From positions 222,001-286,000 of the forward strand of contig NZ_CP136419.1 of assembly GCF_039233145.1 (NCBI RefSeq): a stretch of DNA of 64,000 bases, in the 5' to 3' direction. The DNA is from Moorella humiferrea (GTDB lineage: Bacteria > Bacillota > DSM-521 > Neomoorellales > Neomoorellaceae). The notes beneath the pieces are model-generated. The model had not been told where the DNA came from. It saw only the letters and a list, made by a program, of their open reading frames with translations, and made no database searches. Shown here piece by piece: positions 61,919-64,000 of this stretch. Position 1 is the first letter of the stretch, and every line of letters starts with the position of its first letter. The position numbers and the translations under genes were made by a program.

Positions 61919-61947
61919 TTAACTAACGGCGAAATGTATTCCATAAT
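61919..61947 (+). promoter_or_regulatory. Promoter for the AOR-ferredoxin leader
   Basis: TTAACT, 17-base spacer, CATAAT. The expected start of transcription falls at or beside 61953, the first base of the aptamer-like structure. Confidence 0.6.
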
Positions 61948-61952
61948 AAAAG

Positions 61953-62081
61953 AATAGCAGACTTCCGAGTTGCCTCTTCCCACGGGGAAGGGCAAACGTC
62001 AGGGCCGGGGAGCAATCCCTTGACCTGCTATTGGGCAAAGGAAGGTACTCTTAATTTTAGGGAGTACCTTCTTGTTGTTTT
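61953..62081 (+). promoter_or_regulatory. Riboswitch-like leader: three-way junction plus terminator
   Basis: P1 pairs AATAGCAG (61953-61960) with CTGCTATT (62025-62032), 8 perfect pairs. Inside lie P2 (GCC-CTTCCC with GGGAAG-GGC, 61972-61993) and P3 (GTCAGGG with CCCTTGAC, 61998-62024). A strong terminator follows at 62041-62081: GAAGGTACTC/GAGTACCTTC, 10 perfect pairs, then TTGTTGTTTT. Promoter, aptamer and terminator precede a ferredoxin-oxidoreductase operon requiring a tungsten or molybdenum pterin, so a Moco/Tuco-type riboswitch is the favoured reading. I could not match the conserved consensus with certainty. Confidence 0.6.
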
Positions 62082-62165
62082 GAGCCCTGAAAAATAAAAG
62101 GAGGTGGGGTAAGAAGGGAGAAGGGAAATCGAATTTTGCTAAAAAACCTGAAAGGAGGAAGTATT

Positions 62166-62645
62166 TTGGCTAAAGTATTGATTGTCGATCAGGACAAGTG
62201 CACTGCCTGCCGGCGCTGTGAACTAGCCTGTTCCTTTAAACATACCGACACCTTTAATCCGGCGGCGGCCCGCCTGTCGGTGGCTGCCTTCCTTGATGAC
62301 GACTACTATCTACCTGTTGTCTGCCAGCACTGCGACGAGCCTGTCTGCCAGGCCGTATGTCCGGCAGGGGCCATCAGCCGCGATGAAAAAACAAATGCCG
62401 TGATAATCAATGAAGATCGTTGCATAGGCTGTCGTATGTGCATCATGGCCTGCCCCTTCGGCGGTGTCGATTATTCCGTGGCCGAGCATAGAGTTGTTAA
62501 ATGCGACCTCTGCGGAGGAGAGCCGGAATGTGTCCTGAATTGTCCCTGGGGGGCTCTGGAATACAAAGAACCGGCCGGTCAGGCATTAAGTAAGCGGCAG
62601 CAAATGGCCCGCAAGGTCCAGGCGGCGTTAAGGGAGGTGGTTTAG
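62166..62645 (+). CDS. Four-cluster 4Fe-4S ferredoxin, AOR electron partner
   Basis: Electron carrier of 159 residues in the DmsB/HycB-like class. Sixteen Cys in four groups: [35 protein letters not shown] and [14 protein letters not shown], enough for four 4Fe-4S clusters. TTG at 62166 is chosen for AAGGAGGAAG upstream. Directly followed by the oxidoreductase gene, to which it most likely passes electrons. Confidence 0.9.
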   Translation: MAKVLIVDQDKCTACRRCELACSFKHTDTFNPAAARLSVAAFLDDDYYLPVVCQHCDEPVCQAVCPAGAISRDEKTNAVIINEDRCIGCRMCIMACPFGGVDYSVAEHRVVKCDLCGGEPECVLNCPWGALEYKEPAGQALSKRQQMARKVQAALREVV

Positions 62646-62646
62646 G

Positions 62647-64000
62647 ATGTACGGTTGGGTCGGACAGTTGCTGCGGGTGGATTTAAGCAGCGGCAAGTGC
62701 AAAGTAGAAAAAATCGACCCCCTTCTGGCCCGGGATTATGTCGGCGCCCGCGGGCTGGCCAGCAAAATCCTTTACGATGAGGTGGATCCCGGTGTCGACC
62801 CTTTGGCGCCGGAGAACAAACTGATCTTTATGACCGGTCCTTTAACGGGTACGGCGGCCATTTCCGGCAGCCGCTACAACGTCGTTACCAAGTCGCCCCT
62901 TACGGGAGCCATTGCCGCCTCCAGCTCCGGCGGCTATTTCGGCGGCGAGCTGAAGTATGCCGGCTTTGATGGGATTATTTTTGAAGGCAAGGCGGCCGAG
63001 CCCGTCTACCTGTGGATCGAAGACGGAAATTGCGAAATACGGCCGGCCGGGGATTTATGGGGGAAAAACACCCGCGATACAGAGGAGGCCATCAAAGCCG
63101 CGACCTGCCCTAACGCCAAAGTGGCGTGCATCGGTCCGGCGGGGGAAAAGCTGGTGCGTTTTGCCTGTATTATCAATGAAAAACACCGTGCCGCCGGCCG
63201 TTCTGGCGTCGGTGCCGTCATGGGCTCCAAAAACTTAAAGGCCGTTGCCGTCCGCGGCCACGGCGGCATAAAGGTTGCCGACGGTCCGGCCTTCAGGGAG
63301 GCGGTGCTGGCGGCCTTGGCCAAAATTAAAGCCAACGACGTCACCCATGGCGGCCTGCCGACCTACGGGACCGCCGTCCTGGTAAATATCATCAACGCCC
63401 ACGGCGGCCTGCCAACCCGCAACTTCCAGACGGGCGTCTTCCCCGGTGCGTCCAAAATCAGCGGTGAGGCCCTGGCCGCAAATTACCTGATACGTAAAAA
63501 AGGCTGCCTGGCCTGTCCCATCGCCTGCGGCCGCGCCACCCTGGTCCCCTCCGGACCCTATGCCGGTCACGGCGAAGGCCCGGAATATGAGGCCCTTTGG
63601 TCCCTAGGCGCCGACTGCGGCATCGACGACCTGGCGGCGGTGACCAAGGCCAATTACCTGGCCAACGAGCTGGGTTATGACCCTATTACCTTCGGCGCCA
63701 CCCTGGCCTGCGCCATGGAGCTTTACGAAAAAGGGTACCTGCCGGCGCAGGATACCGAACTGCCCCTGGAATTTGGCAACGCCGCCGTCCTGGTGGAGGC
63801 GGCCCGTAAGGTAGGTTACCGCGAGGGTATCGGCGACCTCCTGGCCGAAGGTTCCTACCGCCTGGCCGAGCGTTACGGGCACGCGGAACTGTCCATGAGC
63901 AGCAAGAAACAGGAATACCCGGCCTATGATCCCCGGGCCATCCAGGGCATCGGTCTGAACTACGCCACTTCCAACCGCGGCGGTTGCCACGTGCGGGGCT
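62647..64000 (+). CDS. Aldehyde:ferredoxin oxidoreductase, N-terminal part
   Basis: Tungsten- (or molybdenum-) pterin oxidoreductase, oxidising aldehydes to acids or reducing acids, with ferredoxin as partner. The visible 451 residues start [17 protein letters not shown] and contain pterin-binding [28 protein letters not shown]-type and [22 protein letters not shown]-type segments. A CxxCxxxC (Cys 287, 290, 294) is likely the first part of the 4Fe-4S site, whose last Cys should lie beyond the window. ATG is 2 bases after the ferredoxin stop. The gene runs off the window edge; full family length is about 600 residues. Confidence 0.93.
   Translation, partial: MYGWVGQLLRVDLSSGKCKVEKIDPLLARDYVGARGLASKILYDEVDPGVDPLAPENKLIFMTGPLTGTAAISGSRYNVVTKSPLTGAIAASSSGGYFGGELKYAGFDGIIFEGKAAEPVYLWIEDGNCEIRPAGDLWGKNTRDTEEAIKAATCPNAKVACIGPAGEKLVRFACIINEKHRAAGRSGVGAVMGSKNLKAVAVRGHGGIKVADGPAFREAVLAALAKIKANDVTHGGLPTYGTAVLVNIINAHGGLPTRNFQTGVFPGASKISGEALAANYLIRKKGCLACPIACGRATLVPSGPYAGHGEGPEYEALWSLGADCGIDDLAAVTKANYLANELGYDPITFGATLACAMELYEKGYLPAQDTELPLEFGNAAVLVEAARKVGYREGIGDLLAEGSYRLAERYGHAELSMSSKKQEYPAYDPRAIQGIGLNYATSNRGGCHVRG

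Overview
The window reads like a chromosome segment of a thermophilic, acetogen-type Clostridia, closest in character to Moorella. The reasons are the moderately GC-rich sequence with many TTG and GTG starts behind strong GGAGG sites, Firmicutes-type operons (ftsEX, rapZ-yvcK-whiA, gap-pgk-tpiA-gpmI-eno, secG-rnr-smpB-ssrA), a PocR-type regulator beside a UroD/MtaA-type methyltransferase, and an aldehyde:ferredoxin oxidoreductase with its ferredoxin. The genus is an inference; no rRNA or tRNA gene was seen.

Layout. 1-5.2 kb is an accessory patch: a copper-amine-oxidase-like surface protein with a sharp base-composition break, an intact IS21-family element (960-3427) with a 5-bp target duplication, the C-terminal remnant of an ISLre2-type transposase, and an Rpn/YhgA-like nuclease. 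5.3-9.3 kb is a cell-envelope block (ftsE, ftsX, an M23 peptidase with a coiled coil, a CtpA-like PDZ protease). 9.3-26.4 kb is dominated by nucleic-acid repair: rtcB, uvrB, a large EndoQ-UvrD fusion helicase, uvrA and uvrC. It is interrupted by a PIN/AbrB toxin-antitoxin pair and by a three-gene set (PocR/AraC regulator, MFS transporter, UroD-family methyltransferase). 26.4-32.3 kb carries a HAD phosphatase, a PHP phosphoesterase, rapZ-yvcK-whiA, an acyltransferase and a DUF1405-like membrane protein. 32.3-40.2 kb is rpoN followed by the complete lower glycolytic/gluconeogenic set. 40.3-47.9 kb has corA, yecE, secG, an HD hydrolase, rnr, a YkuS-like protein, smpB, tmRNA and an orphan Dam-type methylase. 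48-54.7 kb has envelope proteins, then a SAM-salvage operon (an AIR-synthase-like/ThiN fusion, mtnA, a small charged protein, mtnP-like phosphorylase, ahcY). 54.7-61.2 kb has LD-carboxypeptidase, a DUF1540 protein, a membrane-stress operon (SHOCT protein, htpX, pspAB, pspA, pspAA), an SLH-like protein and DedA. 61.3-64 kb has xpt, then a promoter-aptamer-terminator leader ahead of a 4Fe-4S ferredoxin and a truncated aldehyde:ferredoxin oxidoreductase.

Most notable: the EndoQ-UvrD fusion set among uvrABC; the riboswitch-like leader before the tungsten/molybdenum oxidoreductase operon; the AIRS-ThiN fusion heading a methionine-salvage operon whose phosphorylase carries an Asn signature suggesting a 6-oxopurine substrate; and a family of palindromic intergenic elements, two copies of which (uvrA-uvrC gap and upstream of the LD-carboxypeptidase gene) share a 24-bp core.
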